Assembly: GCF_902167145.1 (NCBI RefSeq)
Contig: NC_050099.1
Location: 242,432,588-242,496,587 of the forward strand
From: Zea mays
Taxonomy: Eukaryota; Streptophyta; Magnoliopsida; Poales; Poaceae
DNA length: 64,000 nucleotides
Direction of reading: 5' to 3'
This document shows positions 45,207 to 56,573 of the stretch, piece by piece (the first letter of the stretch is position 1; each line of letters begins with the position of its first letter). The translations under genes and the position numbers were made by a program. The notes under the pieces were generated by a model. It searched no databases. It saw only the letters and a program-made list of their open reading frames with translations, and was not told where the DNA came from.

Positions 45207-47429
45207 TTGTCTCAAAATCATATCATGCATAAAATAACAGGCTGAGGGTTGTGGTTGAAAAATCATAGGTAATTTATGCATCAAAGGGATCCAGTGAGCT
45301 TGCCGTGCTTATTCGGCGAAGGGGGAAGGGGAGCTCGCGGAACTGGCTTCTTGCTCCACCGCCTAGCGTAGACTTGCAGATCTGGCCTCCACGAGACGGC
45401 ACGAACGCTCCGATAACTATGCAACATGAACAAGCAAACATTCAAACCAGCAAGTATACCAACAAATATTTAGTATAGTGGTCAGAAAAGCGATATATGG
45501 ATGGGTAGAGTCTTGAGTAGAATCTGTGTCATGTGGTGTTGTGATATTACTGGTGGTGGAGCGGAGGTGCTTACCAGGAGGGTGGACTGGAGGCGAAGCG
45601 ACACTATGCGTGTAGCCGGCAGAGCGGAGTAACTGAGTGGGTGGGGTGTTTGCCTTGGTTGAGGGTGTTGAGTGTGTGTGGAGAGGGAGAGGGTAGTTGG
45701 GTGTATTTATAGCTGGGTGTATGTGGTGTAGCACAGTGAAGTTCACTGTTGGTGAGAATAGTGATGAATGAATCGTCTGACTTAGTATGAACAAGAGAGT
45801 TATAGGCAGAATATGGGACAAGAGTATTTTGGGAGTCTTCTGGAATATGAACCATGCTTAAGAGATGACATGGTTGGATAGGGAATAGTTTGATAAGAAT
45901 TTAGAAACAAGAATTATTGGAATCTGAGTTTGGAAGCCTGGTTCGAAGGAATCTCAAAGTCAAGCGTGCTCAACTTGGGGAAACCTGGGATGGGTGACCA
46001 GATGGGAAGTTCCCACTGGAAGGAAAACCACAGTCACCGGAGTTCGTATGATTGGAACATGGGTCTGGCTGGTCTTAGGTGGACTGGACAGCATGATGGA
46101 TGAGTAGTTGAAATTTGGGATGACTAGATGACCGATGAATAGTAACGATGATTAGTAACGATGAATAGTGGCGATGGAAAAGAAATTATAGATATCATCG
46201 ATAAATAGTAACAATGATGAATAGTAATGATAAATAGTAACGATGATGAATAGTGTATGTAATAGTAACGATGAATAGTAATGGTGAATAGTAATGGTGA
46301 ATAGTGATAGTGAATAGTTCGTATGAACGAACAATGAACGATGAATAGGAACTATGAACGAACGGACGAACGATTGAATGATCGGACGAACGAACGATCG
46401 GAATTTCGGCAGCATAACGGCAGGAAAAGATTATTTGGAAGAATGAACGGACGAACGATCGAATGATCGTACGAACGAACGATCGGAATTTCGGCAGCAT
46501 AACGGCAGGACAAAGATTATCTGGAAGAACGATGAATAGGGACTATGAACGAACGATGAACGATGAATAGGGACTATGAACGAATGATGAACGATCGAAT
46601 GATCGAACGAACGAACGATCGGAATTTCGGCAGCATAACGGTAGGAAAAAGATTATTTGGACGAACGAACGGACGAACAATCGAACGATCGGACGAACGG
46701 ACGAACGAACCATGAACGATCGGACGAACGATCGAACGATCGGATGAACGAACGAACAAACTAAGAATAGGGGACGAACGATCGAAGAACGATCGAACGA
46801 TCCTTGTGCTAGTGTGTGCTTGTGTGGAACATGGAGTGGGTGTGTGTGTGGGGGGGGGAGAGAGTTGCCATGAAATGGCTTGGGGTGGGATGAGAGGAGG
46901 CCCTTGCCCCTCTATTTATAGCCATGGTGGGGGGATTAGGGGGAGGGATGAGAGGATTAGTGGGAGGATGAGAGGATTAGTGGGAGGTTAGCATGTATTT
47001 GTCTTGTATAAGTGAGATTAGCTTGTAGAGCTCACCGTATGACACTGGAGGCATACGTATACGTATGAGCATGAGAAAAGTTATGAAGAAAATATTTGTA
47101 GGGACTTGAAAATGATTATGAAGGTATTTCTTAGGAAGAAAATACTTGGAGATATATCGGTGGAATATTTGGACGGTATTTCTGGAAAGAACTTGAAGGG
47201 GATCACTCGGGAAATATCTGGGCGGTATTTCTGGAAAGAATTTGAGGGGGATCACTGGAGAAACATTTGTAGGATATTTTGAGGAGGATTTTAGAGAGAA
47301 TATAGACCACTATACTTTATTTGTTGATATCAACTCGCAAACAAACATTTTGAAATGAAATTTGAAATTCATTTTGAATTTAGAGCGAGTTTGAGAAAAT
47401 TTCAGGATTTGAATTTTTGGGATGCTACA
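45207..47429 (-). repeat. C 5' LTR, outer part
   Basis: Continuation of the C LTR after Z2, matching 31181-33331. TATA box (minus CTATAAATAG) at 46912-46921. The tandem-repeat block at about 46130-46800 has a different unit arrangement from the 3' LTR. It ends TGTAGCATCCC on the minus strand at 47429. Confidence 0.92.
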
Positions 47430-47900
47430 ACAAGCCTTCTATGACATAGCCATCCAAGTGATGCTTTGGTAAAGAGGCAAGTTCTTAAGTCTGCATCTTC
47501 AGAGGTGAAATCCACTAAGTAGAGATTGTTGTATCTAAATCCTTTGAACACCATTGATTCATCATCCATTTTTGATACAATAACCTCTGTTGGAGTGAAT
47601 AAGAATTGAAGGCCAAGATCACAAAGTTGACCTACTAATAATAAGTTGAAGCTCAAAGGTGCAACCAAGAGAACATTTGAAATTAATAGATCATTTGAAA
47701 TTGCCACCTAGCCAAGTCCTTGAATTTTTCCCTTAGAATTGTCCCCAAAGGTGATTTTGTCTTGTCCATCAACATTATAATCAAGTGAGGTGAACATCCG
47801 TGGGTTGCCTGTCATATGTTGAGTGCATCCACTGTTAATAACCTAATGGCTCCCATCGGTCTTGTAGTTCACCTACATCCATAGATAAATCAAGCTTGAG
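47430..47900 (-). pseudogene. pol of Sirevirus B, proximal part (protease, pre-integrase), broken
   Basis: Continues leftward to the C insertion. The protease active-site triplet reads N-S-G instead of D-S-G (Asp to Asn, near 47838), and a TAG replaces the Trp just before it. A further in-frame stop lies at 47707-47709. The frame 47430-47706 carries the pre-integrase segment (FKGFRYNNLYLVDFTSEDAD) up to CHRRL at the C junction. All these changes are G-to-A on the coding strand relative to A. Confidence 0.82.
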
Positions 47901-47916
47901 TTTTGAGGGCCTTATA

Positions 47917-50900
47917 TTACATAGGACCAGTTACTTTCTCAATCAAGGATTTTGCAATCCAAATTTGTCTAGGTCTACTCTTGCTTGGTGGATCTACGAA
48001 TGTAACTTTGACTTTTCCATTTGCTACTTTTCTTAGAACATAATGAGCATTGAAGGCATTTGTCTTGAGTGCTTTGGCAAGGGAGTTGGTGGTTTGGCTT
48101 TGCAGTTGTGGGCAAAATGACCTTCTTTTGCACACTCAAAGCATTTGATAGACTTATGAGTCTGCTTTGGCTTGTATTGAGTTGTAGCTTTCTTTTGCAC
48201 AAAAGAATTATATACAATACCACTCTTGTTGTTTTTCATGACAGTGTTCATGAGCAATTCATTTTGGAGGTATTGGCCCTTGTTGAACTTTTACACACTT
48301 GTTGCAAGATGTTCATTTTCACTCTTAAGTTTCTTGACCTCATTTTTAAGCCTTTCATTATCCACTGCCAACTCATTGTTGAAGTCATTGTTCTCAATGG
48401 CAACCTTTTCTCTAGTAGTTGCATCAATCAAATATCTCTTCAATTTTTGGTTGTCTAATGTCAAGACTTCAACTTTTTCGGTCAGTTCATCATGATGACT
48501 AGTTTGATCATCTTGGCTCAAATCATCACATGAGGTTGCTACATCAATCTTAACAACAGGGTTAATAGTCTCATGTGTATTACAAGATAAAAGTTCATTT
48601 TCAACAAGAATATTATCATGATCAAATTTAATATTAGTATAGTCTTCCTTAATTTTTACTAGTCTATCTTTCAACTCCCTATTTGCTTTATTTAACTTGT
48701 CACACTTATCCTTAGCATCTTTTAGGGAGGATGTAAGCTCATTTACAGTGGATGACATAATTTTGTTTTCTTCTTTCATTTCATCACTAGCTTTCATAAC
48801 TATGTCATATTTGGCATTTAAAAATTCATTTTCATCTTTCAACTTATCGCATTTAGCTTTTGACTTCCTAATGATTTGAGTGTATTCCTTGAGCAAGACA
48901 ACTAGTTCATCATAGGAAGGTGAATAAAATTTGATGAGGACATCACTCCCATGGATACAAACAACAGTCCTCAAGTTGACTCCCCAATTACTCGCGCACG
49001 CGCTCGACAATTGAATTTACATGTGATCCCGTTCCAAAGTAATTATTCTTGTGCATTTGAGAGTAGTATGCTACCTAATGATTTAATTGTACTTAGGAAT
49101 GAAGGAGAGGACCAGCATAGGTGTATGAAAGTCCTTGGAGGCAGAGAGGACCAGCTAGGACGTCTGGATCAAGATGGAGGCCCAAACCGATTCGAGTTTA
49201 TTTCAGTTTCGGATTCCAGGAACAACCCGTAATAAAATAGACGCCCAAGTTGCATACGGAGTCGGATTTGGACGTTCTTTATATGGATGGAAAGATAATT
49301 TCGAGGAGCTTCCAATGGCACCGGTTTTAGGTCCAAATTCATCCAGAATCGACGGGAATTGTCTAAACAAGTTGACATCCAGAATCTGTTCTGGCGCTGC
49401 GATGTCGTCTTTTGGTCTTTTGGGCCGTGTATCTTCGTTGAGCCCATTAGGGGCGCATCCCGGGGGTCTTTATTAGTAGCCGCCACATGCTTGTTAGGGA
49501 GGGTTTTGCTTAAGTTCATCTGTCAAGAACAGTTCGCCGTTAGATCAGTTTCGTGAGACCCCAACTCGAGAGCTTAATCATCCATCCGCAATTTTTCAGA
49601 TTGTGTTCTTTCTCTTTCTTGCTTGTCTCTTCGATTCACAGGCAAGGATTATCCTTCGTGGCGAAGTCAATCGAGCAGCGCACGGTTGATAACCAGAGGA
49701 GAAGTGGTGCTATGATTGTGGGGTTCTAGTCTTGTTGATTGGAAGTCGGATCGTCTGTATGACATCTCCACCAAATCGATAGTTACCTTCACTTGATGGA
49801 AGATCGGGCACCCCCGTTCCTATCAAAATTCTTCATCACTATCACTATCATCAATAATATCATTATCATTTTATACCTTCCGTTCACCTCTAGCCATGAG
49901 GCATATGTGAGAAGTCGATGATGGTGATGGTGGTGGTGAAGAGAAGTCCCCAGCGATGGCGGTAACTTTTTCATCATTTTCTTCTTCACTTGAAGAAGAC
50001 CCACTTGATGACTCAATGTCAGTGAGCCATTCACCAACAATGTATGTCTTTCCATTTTTCTTTTTGTGGAACCTCTTGTGCTTCACATCCTTCCTCTTGA
50101 AGAATCTATTTTCCTTTTTCTCATCATCACTGTCATCTTCTTTCTTGCCCTTGAACTTGTTCTTTTTGGGCTTGTTGCATTGATGAGCAAGATGACCAAG
50201 CTCTCCATAGTTGTAGCAATCCATTTCAGTAATAGGCTTTCTTTTACTAGAAAAGAATTTCTTCTTTCTTGAGTCAAACTTGATGCCTTCTCTGTTGAGC
50301 TTCTTTAACATCTTGGTGCTCTTCCTCACCATGAAGGCAATGTTAGCATCAAGATCATCATCACTTGAGGATTTCTCCTCAATTTGTACTTTAGCTTTTC
50401 CTTTTCTTTCTTGATTTGCTTTGAGAGCCAAATCATTTCTCTTAGAAAATGACTCATCCTTGCCATTGATGTGCATGTACATCTCATGAGCATTGATCTT
50501 TCCCAATATCTGTGTAGCAACTAAAAGATCTATCTGATGCAGCACTGTGACAATGTGTCCATATTTGTCAATTGGGAGGACACTGAGAATCTTCCTCACA
50601 ACATCCGGTTGTGAAATTTGTGTAAGTCCAAAGCCAATATTGAGACGTCAGTACATAGCATTGGCATTTTCATTAGCAAGCATCTCAAAAGAATTTAATT
50701 TTATCATAGCAATGTGATATCTCTCCTCACACTCACTTCTAGTTCCTTCATGTAGAGCACATATGTCCATCCACAAATCATAAGCATTTCTATGGTTTCT
50801 AACTCTATTAAACACATCTTAGCAAAGGCCTCTAAAAAGAGTGTTTTTGACATTCCATTTCTCATAGTTAAACTCTTCTCCTACAAGATTTGTGGGATCT

Positions 50901-51037
50901 CTAGGTTCGGAGAAACATTGTGTGGCGGCTTTGTAGACACCAATGTCTATAGCCTCTAAATAAGCTTCCACACAAATTTTCCAATATGGAAAATCATCAC
51001 CATCAAAAATGGGAGGAGGTCCATCCCCATTGGACAT
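47917..51037 (-). pseudogene. gag of Sirevirus B, broken and interrupted by a solo LTR
   Basis: Start ATG at 51037 (MSNGDGPPPIFDGDDFPYWK). Stops occur near 50820 and 50650, and a small deletion lies near 50640. The capsid-like and Lys-rich region is open at 49871-50599. The first zinc knuckle is damaged (CYNYGELGHLAHQC, second Cys to Tyr). The solo LTR at 48932-49825 splits the Asp/Ser-rich segment. The coiled-coil region continues at 48291-48926 and the second knuckle CFECAKEGHFAHNC is at about 48110-48150. Confidence 0.87.
48932..49825 (+). mobile_element. Solo LTR of a centromeric-retrotransposon-like (CRM/CRR-type) gypsy element
   Basis: 894 bp from TGATGAGGACATCACTCC to CCCCGTTCCTATCA, flanked by a perfect 5-bp AAATT (48927-48931 and 49826-49830). 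A + strand frame from its start encodes a basic tail (SPITRARARQLN ... LPNDLIVLRNEGED) like the C-terminal end of gypsy polyproteins. In CRM/CRR elements pol is known to run into the 3' LTR, and their LTRs begin TGATGA-GACATC, which is why I name that lineage. The rest of the element is absent, so it is a product of LTR-LTR recombination or an unusual truncated insertion. Confidence 0.78.
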
Positions 51038-51075
51038 CGTTACTCTAGCGGTTAAGCTAATCTAAGAGCAACAAG

Positions 51076-51087
51076 GCTCTGATACCA
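51076..51087 (-). other. B primer-binding site (tRNA-iMet)
   Basis: The minus strand reads TGGTATCAGAGC, two bases from the 5' LTR edge at 51090. Confidence 0.9.
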
Positions 51088-51089
51088 AT

Positions 51090-52534
51090 TGAAAAGATCA
51101 CGATGCCCAAGAGGGGGGTCAATTGGTCTTTTCTAAAAATCAACACTAATTAAAACCTAAGCAAGAGCCCAACTTCACCCTGACAACTAGCAATAAGAGA
51201 ATAATACTAAAAATACAACAATGCTAAGACAATACTTCAAATACTTGCTAAACAAATACACAATGTAAAATGTTTGAATTAAGTGCGGAATGTAAAGCAA
51301 AGTTTAGTCTTCCTCCAATTTTTTCTGATGTATCGAAGAGTCAACACTCTCCCCTAGTCCTCGTTGGAGCACCCACGCAAGGGTATCGCTCCCCCTTGGT
51401 CCTCGCAAGAACCAAGTGCTCACTATGAGATGATCATTTGCCAATCCGGCACGGTGGATTCCTCACGACCGCTTACAAACTTGAGTTAGGTCACCAACAA
51501 GATCTCCAAGGTGATCACCGAGCTCCCAATGCCACCAAGGTGTCTAGGTGATGCCGATCACCAAGAGTAACAAGCCGTAGACTTTCACTTAACCAAGAGA
51601 AGCCTAATGCATGAGGTGTGCGCTGTAGGTGGCTCTCGCTGGCGCTAATGAGGTCCAAATGCGGGATTAAGATTATCTAATCACCTCACCCGCTTTGTGG
51701 TGCTTGCAATGCTTACCAATGTGTAGAAGTAAATGTAGACAGCAAGACAATCAATATGGTGGGTGGAGGGGGTATAAATAGCCCTCACCCACCAACTAGC
51801 CGTTACAGGAATTCTACTGGGCATGGGTGCACTGGACAATCCGGTGCGCCAACGATCGACTCCAACGGCTAGTTCTGACAGCTAGCCGTTGGGCAGATGG
51901 CACACCGGACAGTGAACAGTCATTGTCCGTTGCGCACCGGACAGTCCGCTGCGCTGTTCAGTGTGCCACTAAAATTCATCTTCCAAACTCTGTGCTCTCG
52001 GGTTTCTGCATAGGGGAAGGGCCTTCCCCGGGCCAACCAGGCCCCACATGATAGAGGGCGCACCATACAATTCGGTGCACACCGGACAGTCCGGTGCCCC
52101 AAAGCTAGAAACCCTAGTTTCAGTTCTCTTCTGTTTTTCAAATTGGTTTTCGTTCTAACTCGTGAGTAAGTTCTAGAGTGACACCAAGCAGTATATGTGA
52201 GTGTGAATATGCACCAACACTACACTAGAATTCTCTTGTTCAAACTACTCATCGATAACCCCTTTATAGTACGGCTAAAACAAAATAAAAGATCTAACTA
52301 TATAACGAGTGTCTGCAACTCCTTGACACTCAAAATACGAAGACCTTCACTTTTTGTTTCGTCGCTTTAGCCGCCGCTTCAAGTTCTTATCTCCGGGATT
52401 GTTTTCACCGTTGTAGTACATCTACTTGTAATGCGACCTAACTTACCATTTGCCTCTGCAAAACACACGTTAGTCACATATAATATTATGTTGTCATTAA
52501 TCACTAAAACCAACCATGGGCCTAGATGCTTTCA
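51090..52534 (-). repeat. B 5' LTR (1445 bp)
   Basis: The minus strand runs TGAAAGCATCTAGGCCCATGG ... GATCTTTTCA. It contains CCGGAC/GTCCGG palindromes at about 51905-51960 and 52080-52095, and + strand TATAAATAG at 51773-51781. It abuts the D target duplication TGGTG. Confidence 0.92.
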
Positions 52535-52539
52535 TGGTG

Positions 52540-52802
52540 AAATAGTTTTCATATCTTCACTCTCCACACTTTGACTATTAGTTGCAATTTTCCTTTCCAA
52601 GGGATTCACAATATGTATTTTCGCTTAGTTCATAGTCTAGATTTACCAAAACAGTTGGATTGGTTCAGAGTATTTCAACTTGCCCATGTAGCAGTTAAAC
52701 TGGCCTGCACCAGTTGAAATGTAGATTTAACAATCTTTGGAAGTTTGTGGTGGAAATTTTCAAGCTAGCCTATTCACCCCCTCTAGGCTACTTTCACTTT
52801 CA
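52540..52802 (+). repeat. D 3' LTR, terminal part
   Basis: Continuation of the D LTR after B, ending CTACTTTCA (52796) or CTTTCACTTTCA (52802); the ambiguity comes from a short repeat. The ccccctctaggctactttca end is typical of Sirevirus LTRs. The total D LTR length is about 1.71 kb. Confidence 0.78.
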
Positions 52803-53946
52803 ACTTCTGCAGAGGCTTCGCTTCTCTAACAAGGAAAAGACGAATATAAGAAACTTTATCCATTCACATGAATTAATCAAGTACTAGTTAGTTGACCGTG
52901 TGTTGCTACGGTTTCTATATACCATACACTTAAACCTCACTTAAATGAGATATTTATTCTAACACGATCTAAACCCATAGATTTCCAAATCGCGCCAAAG
53001 AGAGACAATCGAGGACTAGGAACCTGGTCAACAACCTTACTTAAATGAGATATTTATTCGAACACGATCTAAACCCATATATTTTCAAATCGCACCAAAG
53101 GGAGACAACCGTGGACCAATAAGAAATATGCGACAGAATATTAAAACTAGTAATTTAGACTAGATTTTTATCATATCACCTACAAGTTATTACTATGTAC
53201 CCTCAAATCATATGCAGACCTTGTCTGATTCACTATAGTTTCGTCATTGCCACCCTTGGCTGGCTCTCCTTCCCCTTCTCCCTCATCCCTGGTCCTCGGT
53301 AGTTGTTGGGCTTCACTCTACCAACCCCGATTGTGATACAACTTGTTTAATGTATTTTCACCTGAGACTGTTTTCTGGTGTTTAAATACAAGTTTATCTT
53401 CGATTATTTAGACTAGGTGTTCATCTGTTCCTCCTGCCTCTGGCTCCGCATGTCCTCCCTCCTAGCCTGGAGGGTGGGGGTCAGAGTCTTAGGGTGTTGG
53501 CCGCCGTTGAAAGAAGGGTGGCTAATGGAGGTGGGGGTGGCCAGGAGGACGCTCATTTTCCCTCTCTATATAACACGTGGATTGGTTTTATGTGGCCCGC
53601 CTGACCTATCCTCTATTGGACCTTCAACATGTTACATGTCTGCCTCCACCCTAGTTGTCTCACCTGACAATGCCTGGTTCGAGGTATCCTCTCGACCGAC
53701 TTTCTTCTGCGCCACCAATACCTCAACCAACACTACTATCTCTACCATTCCATTCCGTCCTAGAACACGTAGCCCAGTGGCTAGTGGGTGGATCAAGTTA
53801 ATACATGAGTAAGAACAAATAAAAACAACAAAGAAGAATGCAAACTTATTCGGTATAACATTAGCCTCATTTTTGTACTATCCCAGCAAATGTACCCACT
53901 CCATGTCCAATATAGGGCACAATTTTAGATAGAATATATATATATA
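52803..53946. other. Unassigned DNA between D and the MULE, with a short direct duplication
   Basis: I find no supported gene. A direct repeat of about 75 bp (ttaaatgagatatttattc...gagacaa) starts at 52941 and again at 53041, exactly 100 bp apart, with a few substitutions. A 131-codon open frame at 53417-53812 has no recognisable features. The sequence gttgaccgtgtgttgctacgg near 52893 looks repeat-derived. AT-microsatellite (TA)n at 53935-53946 marks the MULE edge. Confidence 0.5.
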
Positions 53947-55598
53947 GGGAAGAGGTAATGGAAGCCCTAGGCTTCCGTTAGTGGGCGAAGCCCCAGCCAG
54001 GAGACCGATCGGGTCGCGTTCGACCCACTGGACGCCAGCCTGCGCCATTTATGCAAAGGATAGCCACGTATCCCGGCTTACACGCGACATGCAAATACGC
54101 AACCATAAATATGTGTACAAATGTGCATAACTCATGCATAAAAGGAATCTTTGCATGCCAGGAATCGCGCGCACGAATATTTGCATGTGCTTGCCGGTTA
54201 CGACTGCATAACGTTGTGATACATGATAGCGTAAACCATGCAAACGTTTAAAATCTACCACCGGATTTGAGATAAGGCAATACGTTATCTTCGTGCGCGT
54301 AAATAAAGGCGCAGTTACGGCAGAAAACTAATACAACTTTACAGCCGCGTCCACGTTCGCTCGTCCATCTGAAATATTGGCGGCGGTTAGCGGCGGCGGA
54401 AGTGAGAGGTCCGGCCGGCGATGGGCGGCGAGAAGATGTCCACCACCGGCGCTGGCGATGACATCCTGCCTGTAACATCTGTGCATAAGCCAACAGGTAC
54501 GTCTGTTTCAATGGACATGCATCCTGTAGCGTCTGCAATCGCCCCATACACAGAGGGTGTCTCTGTTACTCCTCCGGCGGCATTGAGGGCACCTGGACAT
54601 ATCGAAGAGCACACAAAAACAGCAGACGTGGTCGGCGCAGAGAAGCACATCCCCATGAGACATATTGGGCCGCATGAACAGGACACACCTCATATTCTTC
54701 AAAGCCACGTAAGTTCTCCCATATTACGTTAAATTTAGTCGCTATTGAATCGTAAATGTTAAATTTCTATGCGCAGCCGGACAATATTGATATAAGATTG
54801 ATACCTAAAGTCGGTATGACATTTAGTAACGTGGACGAGGCGTATAATTTTTATAGTCAATATGCTTATGAGGTAGGATTTCCGTTGAAGAAATATAGGG
54901 AGCGGAAGAATTGTAAATGGTTGAACTGTTCAATGGAAGGAAAGAATGCTGAAAGGGTAGCTGGAAATCCAAGGATACGTAACACATGTTTGAAACGAAC
55001 ACAGTGCAAGGCTGGGATGAAACTTAAAAAAATCTACGATGATGCTAAAGAGAATGTTATTTCCGTTCGGATTGATCTGGTAAACTATGAGCATAATCAT
55101 GAATTTTTGAAGAAAGATACAGAAAAAGGGCAATTGCAATGCAACAAAACACATGATCGTGAATATATGGAGTTCCTTAGTGCGATGCAAGAAAGCAGGA
55201 TTCCACAACATTGCATTATGGATTTTGTTACAGAAATGCATGGTGGCCCAGAAAACGTTCCAATAACCGTGCAGGACATGAGTAACCTGTAAGTGTATTA
55301 TGCATTGACAATAATTGTATTTTATATTACATAAACAATCGTAATGTGTTGAGATAGATATAGTGCATAATCATTACATTTTTTGACAGGAAAAAAGCAT
55401 GGCAAAGGAAAAGAAATGCAAATGATGTGTCAAAGCTGTTATCTTTTTTTTTCATTATGCAAGAAAGATAATCCACAATTTTTTCAGACTTTCAACTGGA
55501 CAAAGAAGGGAAAATTTTAAGCATATTTTGGTCCCATGCTAGCCAGCAAGCCGAGTACATTGATTTTGGTGATGTAGTTACATTTGATACTACACATA

Positions 55599-56267
55599 TG
55601 TTGGGGACTTGTTCTCAAATGCTTCGGCTTAAGAACAAGGCAACACAGAAAATGTTAAACGGTAAGGTCCTTCGTCCTTCGAAGCATTATCTCCCTTAGG
55701 ATATAATGATTTTCGGACGAAGGTTATGAAGGGTGCACCTTCATAAACTCAACATACAATGATGACAAATGAATCATATGAAATATGGAGGGTAACATAA
55801 ACAATCATATATTATTATTAACTTATTTTTGCATTATTATTATAAAGAAATAGAAATGACATCAAATTACAAATGTACCTTCGGCTTGGAAGGAAATGAA
55901 AGTACAAGTGTGATGCAAAAGCAAGTGCCAAGTCAGCGTGAACAGTACGGGGGTACTGTTCATCTATTTATAGGCACGGGACACAACTCATATAAAATTA
56001 CATCCATGCCCTTTACATTTGGTAGTAATTCTATAGTAATCCACCGAGGTCTGAATAGCCTTTTCATCTTTAAGTCGGTTTCCTTTTCTGCTACCACGCC
56101 GAAGCTTTCCCGCTCACATCTTCGGTACTGTATCAACCTTCGTATTATTTTGGGCTTCTCCTACTGTGACATCGACTCGAGTCCAAAGATACCTGTTCAC
56201 ACATTATACTCCAGAGACACTGTTAAATCCTGTTTTGAGGACCTTCGGAAGCCGAAGGCCCCCAACA
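55599..56267 (-). repeat. Z3 3' LTR
   Basis: The minus strand starts TGTTGGGGGCCTTCGGCTTC at 56267. TATA (minus CTATAAATAG) is at 55964-55973, with the stem-loop gaacagtac-gggg-gtactgttc beside it at 55940-55961. The minus-strand purine-rich tract gcgaggggctac is at 56268-56279. Confidence 0.93.
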
Positions 56268-56422
56268 GTAGCCCCTCGCAATATTAATTTGTTAAAATAA
56301 TAAATTTAGATTGCGACATGGACGAAGGCTTTAAGCCGAAGGTCCGAAAAAACACCTTCCCTTTGCTAGAATAGCAACATTCACTGACAGGCGGGGTCTT
56401 TCAATTTTCAACGTACTGGGCG

Positions 56423-56430
56423 TATAAATA
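56423..56430 (+). promoter_or_regulatory. TATA box of the Z3 antisense gene
   Basis: TATAAATA, 144 bp upstream of the ATG at 56574 and at the same place as in Z2. Confidence 0.65.
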
Positions 56431-56573
56431 AGGGCATACCGTGAGCTCATTTGGTACGCTTTTTGCCATCTGCTCTCGCTCACTCAATTTTTAGCTCTTG
56501 CGCACCAAGATTTGCTTAGCTTTTTAAGTTTTGAAGCTTCGGTGTTGAAAACAGTTTTTTAGTGTCTCCGAAG

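Larger units (their letters stand above)
29919..47429 (-). mobile_element. C: non-autonomous LTR retrotransposon with 3.4 kb LTRs and one unknown ORF
   Basis: LTRs on the minus strand start TGTAGCATCCC and end GGACGCTTCA: 29919-33331 (3'), and 36398-37658 plus 45207-47429 (5', split by Z2). A tRNA-iMet primer site lies at 36384-36395. The internal region is only 3066 bp and has no gag, protease, RT or integrase. LTR size and start resemble Del/Tekay-type gypsy LTRs. It sits in B's integrase region; the flanks are gcaag (29914-29918) and acaag (47430-47434), a 5-bp duplication with one transition. The B reading across the site is continuous when C is removed, as A shows. Confidence 0.88.
9870..52534 (-). 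mobile_element. B: Sirevirus (Ty1/copia, Opie/Ji-like) on the minus strand, host to A, C and a solo LTR
   Basis: The ends are TG/CA, flanked by a perfect 5-bp target duplication TGGTG (9865-9869 and 52535-52539) inside D's LTR. The order on the minus strand is: 5' LTR 51090-52534, tRNA-iMet primer site, gag, protease, integrase, reverse transcriptase, env-like ORF, purine tracts, 3' LTR. After subtracting A, C and the solo LTR it is about 11.8 kb, a normal Sirevirus size. Its coding regions are broken by stops, frameshifts and a deletion of RNase H, so it is inactive. Confidence 0.9.
6906..52802 (+). mobile_element. D: Sirevirus-type Ty1/copia element, 3' end only, interrupted by B
   Basis: D's own sequence is 6906-9869 plus 52540-52802; everything between is element B and its passengers. 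It shows the 3' half of an env-like ORF, two polypurine tracts and a 3' LTR starting TGTAAGTGCAATC. The LTR start and the aaaaagggggagat tract are characteristic of Sireviruses. Its LTR differs from that of A and B, so it is a separate family. The left part is cut by E and the window edge. It is the outermost recognised retroelement left of the MULE. Confidence 0.8.

Noticed and set aside
49169..49519. ORFs on both strands inside the solo LTR as genes
   Set aside because: Only the first about 280 bp on the + strand resembles a known protein tail. The others overlap LTR regulatory sequence without support.
53417..53812. 131-codon ORF in unassigned DNA
   Set aside because: No recognisable motif, no intron or promoter evidence, and composition typical of chance frames.
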